DNA from: Porogramme epimiltina
Lineage: Eukaryota > Basidiomycota > Agaricomycetes > Polyporales > Polyporaceae
Direction of reading: 5' to 3'
Assembly (NCBI GenBank): GCA_900155495.1
Contig: FTLJ01000412.1
Coordinates: 1 to 64,000, forward strand
DNA: 64,000 nt
Shown in pieces: positions 1 to 13,614 of this stretch. A program made the position numbers and the translations under genes. The notes beneath the pieces were generated by a model. That model did not search any database, was not told the DNA's origin, and worked only from the letters and a program-made list of their open reading frames with translations. Every line of letters starts with the position of its first letter. The first letter of the stretch is position 1.

Positions 1-134
1 CTCGAGGCCAGCTCGAGCTCCCCTCTTGCCCCCCGCCCCCTGCTCCCGCCCCGCTCGTGCCCATCTCGCCCAGCCTCCCGCCTCTCCCTCCTTGCGGCCG
101 CCTATTCCCAACGTTCTACGTTCTGCTGTCCGAG

Positions 135-882
135 ATGAAGTACACCAGCGTCCTCCTCGCCCTCTTCGCCTTCCTCGTCGCGACCGTCCAGGCCGCCTCC
201 CTCGGCACCAACGCCGAGCGCATGGCTCGCGGCCTCCCGCCCCGCGCTCCCCGCAAGCTCTACCGCCCGGCGTCCCGCGCAGACAGTAAGTGTCTCTTGC
301 CGCTCGCGCCCCTCTCCTGCACCGCCCGCCGCGGCGACCACCTTGCGTCATCAAGCCACACGCGCGCCCTAGCATACCCCCGTTCATCGCGCACGCGATC
401 CCCGCGAGTGAGCTGCGAGCTGACGCGTGTTCTGCTCGTGCCCAGCTGCTGCCCCCGCCAAGCCGTCCAGCACTCCCCCGGCCTCGTCGTGCTCGACCGG
501 TCCCATCCAGTGCTGCAACCAGGTCGTCACCGCCAACAACCCCGTCGCGTCGCTCATCCTCGGGCTCCTCGGCATCGTTCTTGGCCCCGACGTCGTGGTC
601 GGCCTCACTTGCTCCCCGCTCTCCGTCATCGGTGTGGGCTCGGGCAACTCCTGGTGCGTCGCGTTTGGTTTTCCATGCTCTCGTGGACGCGCGTGTTGAT
701 CCAACTTTTTTTCCGTTACCGCGCGCCACAGCTCGGCTAACACGGTCTGCTGCGAGAACAACAGCCAAGGCGGGCTCATCTCCATCGGCTGCGTCCCCAG
801 TACGTCCCCGTCCATGTCTTCCGCGCTTCCGAGCGCGCGGAGCCACGTCTAACTGACATGTCCTCTTCCAGTCATCCTCTGA
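135..882 (+). CDS. class I hydrophobin
   Basis: Small secreted amphipathic protein that self-assembles at air-water interfaces and coats hyphae or fruit bodies. Four exons: 135-285, 446-653, 732-799, 872-882; phases close exactly to give 145 aa. The start at 135 opens a signal peptide (MKYTSVLLALFAFLVATVQA). The mature part holds the eight hydrophobin cysteines in order: one C in ASSCSTG, CC in IQCCNQ, C in GLTC, C in NSC (codon made by splicing exon 2 to 3), CC in TVCCEN and a final C in IGCVP. The long spacing between the CC pair and the fourth Cys is the class I pattern. Exon 4 supplies only the last residues (IIL) and the stop. The window starts 134 nt upstream, so most of the promoter is outside. 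Family assignment is very secure; which hydrophobin it is cannot be told. Confidence 0.95.
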
Positions 883-2609
883 GGAGGGGAACGCGTCCCC
901 GGCGCGGCCGCGCGCGCTCACTTTTCGCGACCGCACCGTTCGAGCGCTCCTTCCATTCCCCCCCATACTACCCCACGTCCCTATAGACACTTGGTTTCGC
1001 CCCCGCCCTCGCTCCTGGTTCCCCGCCCCCCCTCCCTCCTCCTCGCGTTGCCGATTTCGAGTTCGATTCCCCGTCCCGCCCTCGCCCCGCGCTCCACCCC
1101 CATGCCGTTCTCCTACGACAGTCGCTATGCTAGCAGCTGAGCCAAGGCCGTCCTCCCCGCCCCCGCGCGCGCGTGCTTCCCCGTGTTCATACGAGCGGAC
1201 GTTGCAGCAATGACGACCGCGCGGCGGGCGATGACGAAAAAACGCTTTCACATGCGCATGAGCCCCCGTCCACCCCCCGCGCGCGTGCGGTTTCCCCGAC
1301 CCCGTGCGCGTGCGTGCCGTCTTCTCCCTTCTCCCTTGCGCCGGTGGACGGTGCCTCGCCCGCCCGCGCGGGCGGCGTCACCGCTCAGGGAGGCGGAGCA
1401 GCGGACACGGACGGGCATGGGCACGGACATGTCGGAGCTCCACCCATGTTCCGCTTCTGGATCGCGGCCCCAGCGTGGATCCTCGGCGGGGATTAACGAT
1501 CGAAGCCCCCCCCCCCCTGCTGCGCGCCGCGCCTCTGGCTTGCTGTTGCCGCTCCCGTTCGAGCACGCGCGGGTGGAGCGCCCCCCGGGCCTCCCTACCT
1601 CCCCTTCACCCCCCCCCTTCCCTATTCCCCCTCGTACCTTTTTTTCGCTTGCTTTTTCCGCTCCGTTGATCTTTGGGCTTTTTTTGTCGTAAGGACTGAT
1701 GGTGTAGCGCTACGTATACGTATATATACATGCGTACATACAGAACAATGCGTACGCGTTTGGGTACCTACCTGTGCCGTGGACTTGGTACTTTATGTTA
1801 TTTTTGCGCTCCGGGGTAACGTGCGTGTGTCCGTGCGTCCGTGCGTTGCGCGTGGGGGCTCGTGATCGGCGAACGCTCGTCCCTTGGTCTGATTATTGAT
1901 CGTATAAATGGACTGTATGCGTATCTCTCGAGATCAGGTTCTGGCGGCGTATGGTTGGCGTCGACGGTGTCGTGTTGTTTACGCGTACGTACGCGCTCCA
2001 CCCGTGGCGCGCACGTCGCCGCCGCCCCCGCGCAGCAGCGTGCGGTGCACATGCCACAGCCGCGCAGACGAAGGCGGCGCTTTACGACATGCACGCGTGC
2101 GCGCGTCGATGCGGGTTGGTGCTTGTGTGCTCGGGCACGTGTGGCGCAGGGTGGGGCTTCGATCAGTAGTAAGAGCTTGTTGGACTCGCCCGGGAAAACG
2201 GCGTGTGTCTGCAGGAGGGGCGGCGCGGTGTGAGTTCTCGAGGCGCGTTCATTGACGATGTGAACCCGTGGGTGGGGGCCTGGACGTTCAGGCACCGTGT
2301 GGGCGGACTGGGCGGTGCGGTGCATGTGGAGGAAGAAGTAGGTGGCAGAAATTGGGACACGTGACGTTTGTGCCACTGAAGGGCGATGTGCACCCGACGG
2401 CGTTTCATATGTACACTTCGCGCACACGATTCAAGATGCAGAATTGCTATTAAGATGGGGCTAGTATACAATGTGGGGGAGGCGTAGTGATGTGGTAAAA
2501 CAACAATCCAAGGAACTCAAATCCGTCAACATAATATCGTACACGGCGGCACACCCTTAACCACCAGCGCGGCTACGAGTCAGTGGTCAGTGGAGCGCGT
2601 GCGGGGCGC
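883..2609. other. intergenic, no gene seen
   Basis: GC-rich, pyrimidine-biased stretch with C homopolymers near 1506-1518 and 1608-1616. Many long open frames occur on both strands, but they overlap each other and are Arg/Pro/Ala-rich, as expected from base composition. No splice structure or recognisable motif was found. It probably holds the hydrophobin 3' UTR. Confidence 0.6.
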
Positions 2610-3224
2610 TCAGTGCACCTTCGCGCCCTGCTTGGGGAGCGGGGGCACGACCTCGCGGAGGACCGCAACCCACGCCGTGCCTGCCGGCTCGTTAGTCTCG
2701 AGCGCGTACAGCTCGTGCTTGCTCGCGTGCGCCCTCACGCCGTCCGGCGTCATCTTGAGATCTTCCTGCGAGACAAAGAAAGCGCGGCGGGACGCATGAG
2801 AGTCAGTATCGGGGTCGCATGAGGAAGGATAGCTGGGGGGAGAGAGAGACGCACCCCCCAGGCCTGGGCGAGCACCTGCGCGATCTCGCGCGCGAGCTCG
2901 AGCCGCGGGAGCCGGACGAACGCCTTCTTCACCGACCACTTCCTATACATTTCCTGCGAGTGCATGCATGTCAGTACAGCTCCCTCGATACACATAGTGG
3001 AAGCAGGGACGCACCTCGGTCGAGATGGAGAGGTAGTAGTTCGGGTCAATGGGGAGCACGTCGTCGTAGGGTCCGACGACCATGTCGGGCGAAACCTGGT
3101 CCGCGAGGAGGGCGGTGAGGGGGATGCTGATGTGCCCGTTGGTGAGCTTGAAGTCGATGTAGGCGCGCTTGCCGGCGCCGCGGACGAAGGAGGCCTTGCG
3201 GTTGAGCGTGCGCGTGGAAGACAT
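2610..3224 (-). CDS. conserved-looking small protein of unknown function
   Basis: Three exons on the minus strand: 3224-3015, 2953-2855, 2765-2610, all phase 0 with clean donors (gtgcgt, gtgcgt) and cag acceptors, giving 154 aa. I do not recognise the family. It has no signal peptide or membrane segment. It is basic at the N-terminus (RKASFVRGAGKR) and has an aliphatic middle. A Tyr-rich stretch (PIDPNYYLSISTE) runs into EMYRKW across the first intron, and an amphipathic helix-like segment follows (LELAREIAQVLAQAW). It ends PPLPKQGAKVH. Exon phases and codon use make a real gene likely. It lies tail-to-tail with the hydrophobin across a long gap. Confidence 0.75.
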
Positions 3225-6013
3225 GCTGGTTGGGTCTTGTGGTTGTGGTTGCGGTTGTGTGGGTGTGGGTGCCGGGGGGCGGGATGGTGAGTGGAAGATG
3301 TAGAGTGTAGAGTGTGGCTTTTGGGCCGGGAAGAGTGGATAGCTGGGTAGGAGCGCGGGGGTGTGCGGAGGCGGGTATGAGAAGGATGGGGGATGAGGAT
3401 ATCGTGGAAATTTTCTGAGGCATTTTATATGCTAGAGGGGGTGTCTACATGCTAAGGAATGAGACGAGGTGCGTTCAAAGGCAATCGAAAAGAAAAGGGT
3501 AGGCCACAGCGTAAAGGGACCTCGGCTATTTTGAGAGGGGATACCTTTGAGGAGCAATGCTCTCGCTTAAAAAGTGGGTATTGAGGAGAGGGACCACAGA
3601 TAAATAGCCGATGAAGGGGCTGAAACGTAACACGTGAGCCACTGGGGACGAGCAAAGCTGCACAGCTCACTCCACTCGCGTGCAGGGCCAATCTCACTAT
3701 CATTCCCACAGAAGACACGTAACAACAGAGTACCAGGATATCTGAAGCCTCTTGAAGACCTATGGAGCATCTGGTAAGAGGTCTAGCTCAAGCGAATAAG
3801 CATTTGTACGCACCTGAATATCCAAGAATTGATCTATATATTCGAGGTTACTAAACAGCGGTGCAAGCGGTAACGTGCTGCAAGCAGGTCAGTTCAACGT
3901 CTTTGAACGTGGCCACATCAGAACGGGGGTTTGAGCGTCTTCTCATCGTGGCCAGAGCTGAACGGTGTCGTGGGCGCCAGCAGGGGCAGAAGGTGTTACT
4001 GGATGTGCGAGCCCAGGTCTTGAGGGGTCAGTCCCTGCCCTTAGAGGCGTTGTCAATACAGGGCAACGATGCAGGGCTCACACCTCGAGATTTCTGGCGG
4101 GCGCACAGCCAACAGAGCAGTGCCATCGGCATCATGATGGAGATTTGGCCTGGTGGGGTACAGCACATCCTTTTGCAAACTCATGTATGCAATTTTTAAG
4201 ACTGTACCATAGGCATGTATAGGTATGTGAGTGTTCATGTAGTCTTAGGTCTGTGCTTTACGATGTCAGTTCTGCTGATAGCAGGAGCGAGTTTCAAGTT
4301 GTGTCGATTGGCATGGCAATGTGGCACTTACGTCTTAGACGGCATTTGAGATTGTTTTGACGAAACAATGGAAGAGTTTCCAGCCATGTACACGATCCTC
4401 GGATTTAATAATGCAAGAGTGTGGTATGCACAAGGTCACAGTATGACAGTTAAAGCTGAACACTGAAGGAAGAAGTGATGATGTCACAGTCTCACAGATC
4501 TCTCCTGCAGCGGCGCGCCCCAGCCGAGATGCCGAGCAGCTCCGTTTTACCTTCAAGCCTGTTTAGATTGTCGGAGTCTGCCGGGGTTTGAAAAATAGCT
4601 GCGCGCGCTTCTCCAGCCGTGCACAAGATAACTTCAGCCTGCGCCCCGCGCGTCGAGTGCCAATGCCAGCAGGCACAAGGCCCGCGAGCGAGAGGCGCGG
4701 ACTGTCCGCGCGCAAGCTGTAATGCTACGCCAAATTACTCCCTCGACGCTGGTCCCTGTGGTGTTAGCGCGATACGCAGTGGTGCGCTTCTTTCGAGTCC
4801 TTGTTGTCGGTGCTATGTACTCTGGTAAATCAGACTCACCCCTGCCGTCTCACCCTTTACATTCGCGTACTAGTGGCCACCAACCCCGCTCCTGCCACCA
4901 GTGCCCAACCAGGCCCCAGCCCACCCACAGTGCGATGTTTGTACCTTCTGTGCATAACGTCATCGGCCCCTGCCTTTTCGAGACCCTCCTTGGAGTGGCA
5001 TGCGTAGATCTCTGGCTCTTGTCTCCTCGAGTTCGGGCTTCTGGCTAATATCAATCTTCGATAACTTTGCTCAGGCTCTATGGTGTCGTGTCGCATCAGG
5101 CAGCCATCTACTTTCGCACATATTTCGGGGGAGCCGATTACTGCTGACAGCGGCAGCACGTTTCTCTTTGAACGCGTTTATTGGAAATTGAAGCCTTTAT
5201 TTACAGGCGTTTCTCATATTGCACGCCGAGATGTACTATGCCCTGCCCACGGATTCGCCGCCTCTAGCTTAGTGGAAACAATCATGTGGCCTTGACCACA
5301 CCTGTTGCGTGAGTCTTCGCTGTGCCACCGGCCTGCGCCCGACTATAATTCACCACTTTTTTAGATATCTCGCCACTCCTTTAGATATCACGACCTCATG
5401 ATAAAAACAGGAAACCGAGCTGTATTCAATCCTTGCGCTGTGTAAGTAGCGATGGCATCGATTAAATTGGCCCGAGTTGATGACCCTTCTAGTGAGCGTC
5501 CTGCCTCACGACCCTCTAAGGATCCAAAATTTTCGCCCGGCTCCACGCCGATATATTGGGAAAGTGCGGGCAGCCGATGAGCGCATGTTTGCTGCTGCAT
5601 CTTCCGATTCTTCATCGCCGATTCGGCAAGCGACGAGACTACGTTCTCTTGGAGAGCCTCACTATGCCTGATCAACCATATATAGTCCACAAACGGCGAT
5701 TCCTTCTACACCATTGTCACGGAGGCGCATGGACGAACCCACGCAGTACGTAAACGTGGCCATATCTCTCTGTTTAATGTCCCTGTCGCATAACTACCGT
5801 CCCCATTCCAGATGTACGAGGTGCTAACGTGATGTGGCGTCATCAAGAATGAAAGTTCAGGCGCACGCGGCGCATCCGGAAACGAAGTTGCTCTTCGCAT
5901 ACTTCGTCGGCAATGTGTTGCGCTTTAATTATAACGTTGATATCCGTCCCACAGTTTGGCTCTGTATACATTACTGATGCATTTCGCAGTCCACCCGTAG
6001 GCTGTGTGGCCAG
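3225..6013. other. intergenic, no gene supported
   Basis: Low in convincing open frames; the longest are about 100 codons with no recognisable motif on either strand. The 3225-3430 part is probably the promoter and 5' UTR of the unknown gene on the minus strand. I saw no transposon coding remnant. Confidence 0.5.
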
Positions 6014-6020
6014 TATAAAA
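6014..6020 (+). promoter_or_regulatory. TATA box of the DUF6534 gene
   Basis: TATAAAA, 108 nt upstream of the ATG at 6128, with no ATG between. Followed by a pyrimidine-rich leader (ctctcgcagctctcacctca) typical of fungal start regions. Confidence 0.5.
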
Positions 6021-6127
6021 CTCACGCATGCACCACTCTCGCAGCTCTCACCTCACCTCTCAACGCTCTCTTGTGAGGGTCTCTTCACACTTGTCGACAG
6101 TTTTACTAGCCTTTCTTATCTTGTGAA

Positions 6128-8247
6128 ATGCTACTCTTCCATTTATTTCCCGATCCAGGGAACGTCCAACTCTCTGCGAGAACAACTGTAGGGCCGGCAC
6201 TACTAGGCGTCTGTGTTGGGTGCATGTGCGTAGTTCTTGTTCCCCTCATCTCACCGTTTTCTACCGGGAGAACGCCTGGTCTCACGATAAACGCCCCTGA
6301 ACTAGACTCTACGGCGTGGTGGTGGCACAAACCATGACATATTTCCGCTCGTGTCAAGGGGACCGCCGGGTAGTCAAAGCAATTGTTCGTTCTGGTGGTA
6401 GATATCAGAGCTTTAGATCTGACTGCTCGAATTCCCCCTCAGGTGGTGTCACTATCGTATGTGCAAGTCCATGACTGAACTAGTCAGGTCAAAAATTTAC
6501 CTCCGAATCATAGCCTCGCCGAAACCGCACACGTCCTTTTGATAGGACAAGTATTGTAAGTTCCGAGGTGTATCGTATAATGCTAAGCACTGAGTAATTA
6601 CTCCAGTTACCATTACGGGGTGACGCATCATGGGGATGAGGCAGCATTTCAACACGTAACAACGTGAGTAATGATTCCACTCAAACATTCTCGATCGGAC
6701 AGCTTACTAGGGTGCTCGTAGATCTATTGTGGTAGCGTGATATTAAGGTTGGATCACTTGTAAAGTCCGTGCTAACAAATCATTGCAGCTCTACTGGCCG
6801 ACGACGGTAAGATAGTATAACTCGAGCGTGGACCTCTTGCTGAATGAGGAAACAGGTAATCATTATCATCATCAGTAACTGGTCCTGGGAGCTTGTCTGA
6901 ATGGGTTATGCTTTGAATGAACTGACTTCGGTTCTAGTTTTTACGCCCGCCGAGTCTATCTATGTAAGTTCTAATGTATCTGATCCAGGAGAGTTCCATT
7001 ATGCTTACAGGCGCACAGACAATCCTCCCCGGAAGTTGGTCTTACTGTTACCATGGGCAATTATCTCTTTGTAATATTGTATAGACAAATTTCTAACACA
7101 GTGTAGGTCGTAACTTGTCTCTCCGCTGTCGGTACGGCAACTAATCTACCATGATAACGCCAATGAAATACTCACTCAAGTCATGTATCGTGGGGTAGCG
7201 CTTGCAATGAGTACGTCATTATTGGATCCAGGGGTGGAGGATCAGTCTTGATGAGGTCTTCTATAGTCGCAATTGTTGCATTGTTCGTCCTCGCAGCCCT
7301 TCTGCCGTGGGTAACCCTCACAGCGAAATCTCACAGATGTTTCAACAGAACGTACAGCGTCTGGATCCAAATAAAAGTGAATGAGCCTCTCAACTAGTGC
7401 TTCTCCCGACACACTCATATCCGATTTTAGTGGATCGTAGCTGCTGCTTATGGCTGTTTTGCTACCGACGACCTCATAACAGCCGTTGTACTCGTCGTGC
7501 ATCTTAATAGAGCACGTAGCGGGTTCGAACGGTGTGCATCTTCGCTCACATAGTATTTTCTGTGGTTTCCTTAGCATGGCTTCTAGCACTGACAGACTCA
7601 TAAGCACCTTGATGAAGTATACATTTAACACCGGTACGATCCCCCCCGTTCCCCGATATCATAGGTTGGCTAAATAGTGCTTCTAACCTACAGGCCTCGC
7701 CACGAGGTAAACCTCAAATCACTTGTCATCGCCTCACTGACAGAGATGTATACAGCATGTCGAGCATTACATGTCTTCTAGTAGTACGTATCTAAGAATC
7801 CATTATCAAGGGGAAACTCATGTCCGAGGGCAGGCTCTCCTCGAAGGGGATACGACGTTCATCGCGATCGATTTCACTGTCGTAGGGACAAAGAGTGCGT
7901 ATGCCGTATATGCATCCCCTGAGTTCGCTCACACCCGGACCGTTCGCGCCAGTTTATGCGATCTCTGTGCTATTCGCGTGCGCGACAATGCTTCTATACC
8001 TCGTTCGAACCACAACTTATACGACTACCAATCTAGCCTCAATTCGCGAGATAGCCTTTCTAGACAGCTTGATCCCGCAGGTACCATCAACGTCGTGGAC
8101 GGTCGTGTAGACATGAGCGGGTTCCGCCTCGAAAGTACTGGGGCAAGGCTAGGTCGCGACCAGGATGCTAGTGTTTTGAACTTCTCAAATAGCCCTCTTC
8201 ATTCACCCTCGCTTCAGGGACAGGATGGTACTACTCGAGTGATATAG
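6128..8247 (+). CDS. DUF6534-family seven-TM protein, possibly frameshifted near its N-terminus
   Basis: Multi-pass membrane protein of unknown function common in agaricomycetes. Exon 1 (6128-6225) ends in TVGPALLGVCVGC and joins exon 2 (from 6306) as ILYGVVVAQTMTYFR, the family's first helix and loop. The C-terminal half splices cleanly: IVAIVALFVLAALL (about 7259), WIVAAAYGCFATDDLITAVV (from about 7435), HLNRARSGFER joined to MASSTDRLISTLMKYTFNTG, DTTFIAIDFTVVGTK, YAISVLFA joined to LNSRDSLSRQL, then a hydrophilic tail to the stop at 8247. Donors include gtgcgt, gtacga and gtgcgc. After KAIV at about 6380 the expected family helix (LVVDI) continues only in a shifted frame, and exons between 6430 and 7230 could not be placed. 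It is therefore either an intact gene with unresolved introns or a recent pseudogene. Family call is confident; intactness is not. Confidence 0.65.
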
Positions 8248-8925
8248 GTGTACCGTACATCTCATCGTATCCAATAGACATTCACAATAGACGCAACCCA
8301 TCATTGCCGTGACTATGCCAGTTGTCCGATCTACGCAAATACGTGTATCTGGCGTCTAGCTATACGTAGAATACACAATCTTCCATTACTCGCTTACAAC
8401 GAGTGATGCTCAAAGCGCAACACGCATTCTTTCTTGTCGCATTCTCGTGTCAGGGTAACTTCACGTAGAACGGTGTTACCTACTACTCACCAGCAAGTGC
8501 CACCCACTAGTACTTAGATATCCTTCGGACCATCGCCAGAACAGGGGCCCGGGCAAGGGACTATTATACAAACACATAGGTATCTCTGACGCAGACGCGG
8601 GCGGCGCAGGAACCGCAGCTCGGAGACAGGAAACAATACGAAGACGGCAAGGGTGAGTTGCATGGTGCATAGCGCGTTCCGAAGCGAGGATTGCGTGGGC
8701 GAAATCGCAGAAGTTGGAGTAGTCATTTTGTGTCAACGGCCGCATGGCCTACAACGTGTATACCAATCATGATTATGCCAAGATACATATGAACTATTCC
8801 CAATAGATAAGCAATCCTCGGCGGTGACTTCAACCCTATTTGGGACCTAATTATGAACTTGATACCATATCGTACGAGGCCTTATTGTAAGGTTGTGTTG
8901 GTGATGCGCGGATGTCCGCGCACGC
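8248..8925. other. intergenic, no gene supported
   Basis: Space between the DUF6534 stop and the convergent peroxidase stop. A minus-strand open frame near 8514-8726 starts with a hydrophobic run (MQLTLAVFVLF) but loses secretory character at once and has no family likeness, so it is not called. Confidence 0.5.
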
Positions 8926-10355
<1,430 letters not shown>

Positions 10356-10472
10356 GTCGGTAGTATGAGCCTGCGCGGAGATGAATCCAAGTGTTGACGG
10401 TGTTGGGGAGAGGGAGGTGTTGGCGGAGAGAGAGAGAGCAGTGTGCTGAGGATTGTCGTGGACCACACTGAT

Positions 10473-10480
10473 CTTTTATA
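10473..10480 (-). promoter_or_regulatory. TATA box of the manganese peroxidase gene
   Basis: TATAAAAG on the minus strand, 118 nt upstream of the peroxidase ATG, followed by a CT-rich leader containing several ctctc runs. Confidence 0.6.
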
Positions 10481-10906
10481 TTCGAGAACCTCCAGGGCCC
10501 GTTGCAGGCCTTTCGGGACGGCAAGCGTAGAGATGTATCTCCCGTCAATGGGCGTCATCGTACGCATTCAGCTGTCTGAATAGCGACATCCAATCGCACA
10601 CTGATGAATTACATGTCAGCGCCGCTCCGAGCGAGTACAGGCGGGTTCGCATACCTGACGTGTCCTGGGGCACCACGCAGGCACGGAGCTTGTGTACGAG
10701 TCGCACAGGAACATCGACTACCGCAATGACATCGGGGGAAGGCAGCCCTGTGAACGTACTGCCGCTACCGCGACTCAACGTGGCGGGAGGAATTGTCTCT
10801 CATCGCTGGTAGAAGACAATCCTGGAAAACCGGCATTCGGGGAAGCCGCACGTGCCGGACATGCGGGGTATGAGATGTCGTCTTCCGGGGGAGCTTGGGA
10901 AGCCGA

Positions 10907-10913
10907 GTGCGCA
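10907..10913 (-). promoter_or_regulatory. putative metal-response element of the peroxidase promoter
   Basis: TGCGCAC on the minus strand fits the TGCRCNC consensus reported in manganese peroxidase promoters, about 550 nt upstream of the ATG. A single seven-base match can occur by chance, so this is only a candidate. Confidence 0.25.
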
Positions 10914-12277
10914 AGTGGCGGGTGGCCGATGCAGGCCTGGTGATCATCTGCACTGGTTGGACGTGTCGGTGACGCCTGCCCGGACGGGAAGGGGTGAAGC
11001 GCTCTGGTGGCGGGAGAACAGGGTTTCGGGATGATAGGTACGGGGAGACCTCGACGTGCCCATCCTTGTTCCGAAACGCCGTCGGGGGCCAAGGCTCCCA
11101 CAGTATTTGCAAGCTGGGGACTGGAAGTTGAAAGGGCAGTACTGCAATTTGTCTAGAATGGAGGGAGTCAGGATGCACTGCTCGGTTTTGGGGGAAATAG
11201 GAGGATTTCCAACGAAGAGGCAGAGCAGAGAGTAGCCCGCACTGTGACACCTGCTCTTGGCGAGTCGATGAAGTGGGAGGAGAGAGACCGAGGGCGGCTG
11301 ATCGCTGAGTCGACGCTGACGTGTGTCAACTTGTCTCTCTCTCGGTCACAATGCGGTGCAAACCTGGTGCTTTACCTAATTAGGGAGCCAACGATTCAGA
11401 TGTTGTCACATCAGTCCTAGAGTCTCACAACTCGTGAAGTCCTTGCCTGAAAATGAGTCCACTTTGGTAGCCTATGTATGAAAGGAGTTTACAGTGGTGG
11501 TTGGGCCCGATATATCTGTATACACAAACGATCCCATTAGGTCGAAGTCCTTGCCACTTTTCGAATATTGTGACACTATGATGTCTGTGAGAATCATGAT
11601 TCATGGTGATGGCAGACACACCTCAATCGTGCCGATAATGCGGATGTTTCTGTTGAAGGGCGAGTCATACCCCTGAACTTTCATGTGTGCTATACATTTG
11701 CATTTTCCGCGCTTCAAGATACTAACTCCACGCTCGTGACGCTGACAGCATACCAGGGGGTGAGGAAGCGGTACCGACCAAGCGGAAGTAAACCCACACA
11801 TGCCAGCTAGGTATGGACAGAATTCGGAAATTCGGAAATTAACTACAGCCCTCGCGTACCTGCCTCTAGCCAGTGAGACGTCAATGCTCACCAACCCGTG
11901 AGAGATTGAGAAGGAACGCAAAGCCCACCCCGGGCCTCAACATGACATCGTGTCCGAGTGCCTAAGGGACGAAATAATTCAGATGGGAGGGTTTGTAGAC
12001 AAGTGTAGGGGATGATCAATTGCTTTGATGTTGAGTTCGGTCCGCACTTCCAGCGCCCATACTAGCTCACACAGGGTCACTGCTGATTTCATTTATTCAC
12101 TCCCCTCGCGCTACTGGTGCACGGAGCGACCGTCGACGGGTGGGTACCAAAATGGAAAGTTGGGCTGGGATAGGGGAACAACATGTCGTGGGTAGTGACG
12201 CGACTAGCCCAGAACACCGACAGTCCCTGGAGCGCATGCGTGGGCGGGGGAGGTCCGGCCGATCTTGTGCGTGAGAA
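10914..12277. other. intergenic, no gene supported
   Basis: Contains the far-upstream region of the peroxidase and the 3' flank of the first surface-protein paralog. A minus-strand open frame at 10765-11250 is Pro/Arg/Ser-rich without domains or splice support. Confidence 0.5.
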
Positions 12278-13614
12278 CTATTGATGCTCCTGTGAGCACG
12301 CCTGCATATGTCCGACAGGGCGCGCAACTCCGAAGCGTTTCGCTTCGGGAGGCCCTGCCCGGAGGGGCTGGAGTGCACCCGTGAATCTGTCCCGGTTGTC
12401 CGGTCTTCCTCCTACGTGCTCATATGGAGGGGGGAGCGTGCTTTCCGAGTAGACAGACCTCGTGCTCGGAACTTCGGCGGCTGGGAGTGAGGTGTTCAAT
12501 ACTGTTGATAAACTCGTATCTAGATAATGCTCGCCTTGTGATTCGCAGGCAGGCATTCCACGAGCAGAGGGTATTGAGGGCGACACATGTGGCGCGGTCT
12601 CATCCTCCGACCGTTCGTTCCCGCTCGGGAGATTGAGCGACGAAATAGAAGATCTCTGAGGGCTGGGAACGGTGCGTCGGGATCGCAAGCGATATATCCA
12701 CACGAACGCGCTGATGGAAAGAGTGAGCACCACCGAGCACAACGCTATCAAGGCGTCCATGGTCGGCATTTGGGACGCGGTCGCTCCAGAGCTCGGAATG
12801 TAATGGGTGGTGTTGGCATTGGGGGATGTCGCCGTGGAGGTTGAGGGGGTTGAAAAGCGCAAGGCCGTTGAGCTCGTCTCATCCGAAGATGTTGATGTTG
12901 ATGAAGCGTGTGTTGGCTTGTTGCTAGTGCCGGAAGACATGGGATCGTCTAATAGATTGGTTGTAGAAGGGGAGTCTCCAGTGATACACTGGTCGGTTTC
13001 CCCAGTTACAATAGTATATGCGATGGCTAGATATGAGTTGAAACTTTCAGCAATTAGCGAGGGAGAGTGACGAAGACTCTTACGCGAGGCGTATACTGGA
13101 CTACCGCTAGTATTCAAGGTAATGTAGGTGAAGCTGACCGAAAAATCTGGATACCGAGGCCAACCAGTCGTGTTCAGTCCACATCCGGTAATCCTCCGGA
13201 AGACGTGAGCATGCTTACTGGTGCGTATATTGACCGTCCAGAGCATTTGTGACGCGTTGACGGCTCCAAAATAAATGAGTATCGGATCGTGAGCTTTGAC
13301 CTCGCGGCCAGGAACGACCCACAACTTCTGAAAACACCATATTCATCATGATGGATGTATGGAATTAGGCCAATTCGGATACTCAATGCGTGGACATACT
13401 ACGGGAGGCTGGGGGAAGGAACTGGTAAGCAGATCTGATTTTTGGCGACGAGTGAGTCACAGGAGCTCACCGGCTCTGTCCAACTTAGCATAACTTGAGA
13501 ACACTGTGCCAATGTTGTTCCATTTGGATGAATGAAAAACTCGGCTGTTGTGCGTGAAACAAATATGGCGCCAGCCAATAGCACGTGGAGGCGTATGTCT
13601 CTGAGCACTGGCAT
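12278..13614 (-). CDS. single-pass surface protein, paralog A of a five-member family
   Basis: Predicted type I membrane protein. Exons: 13614-13471, 13408-13400 (9 nt), 13327-13219, 13146-13084, 13026-12278; total 357 aa. Order: signal peptide (LHVLLAGAIFVSRTTA); ectodomain opening FFIHPNGTTLAQCSQVMLSW, continuing LWVVPGREVKAHDP, LWTVNIRT, VSFTYITLNTSG and IAYTIVTGETDQC; then a long Ser/Thr-rich stalk, one membrane helix (MDALIALCSVVLTLSISAFV), basic RLRSRR and a cytoplasmic tail with PPPY (STLPPPYEHV). The two ectodomain cysteines probably pair. The fold recalls the widespread basidiomycete secreted domain with QC-x-LSW and W-x-V motifs, but no function is known. It is the only minus-strand member. 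The last exon is read unspliced to the stop; a short extra intron near 12540 cannot be excluded. Confidence 0.8.

Noticed and set aside
1173..2430. Several overlapping open frames of 100-209 codons on both strands
   Set aside because: They overlap each other in opposite strands and frames, are Arg/Pro/Ala-rich, and lack splice structure or motifs; GC-rich sequence makes long frames by chance.
7500..7560. tRNA-like T-arm sequence gcgggttcgaac
   Set aside because: No matching acceptor or anticodon arms; the bases code for a conserved part (RSGFER) of the DUF6534 protein.
8514..8726. Small secreted protein candidate on the minus strand
   Set aside because: The hydrophobic N-terminus turns strongly basic at once, with no cleavage site or cysteine pattern.
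10765..11250. Minus-strand frame of 161 codons upstream of the peroxidase
   Set aside because: Low-complexity Pro/Arg/Ser composition, no domain and no promoter; lies in the peroxidase upstream region.
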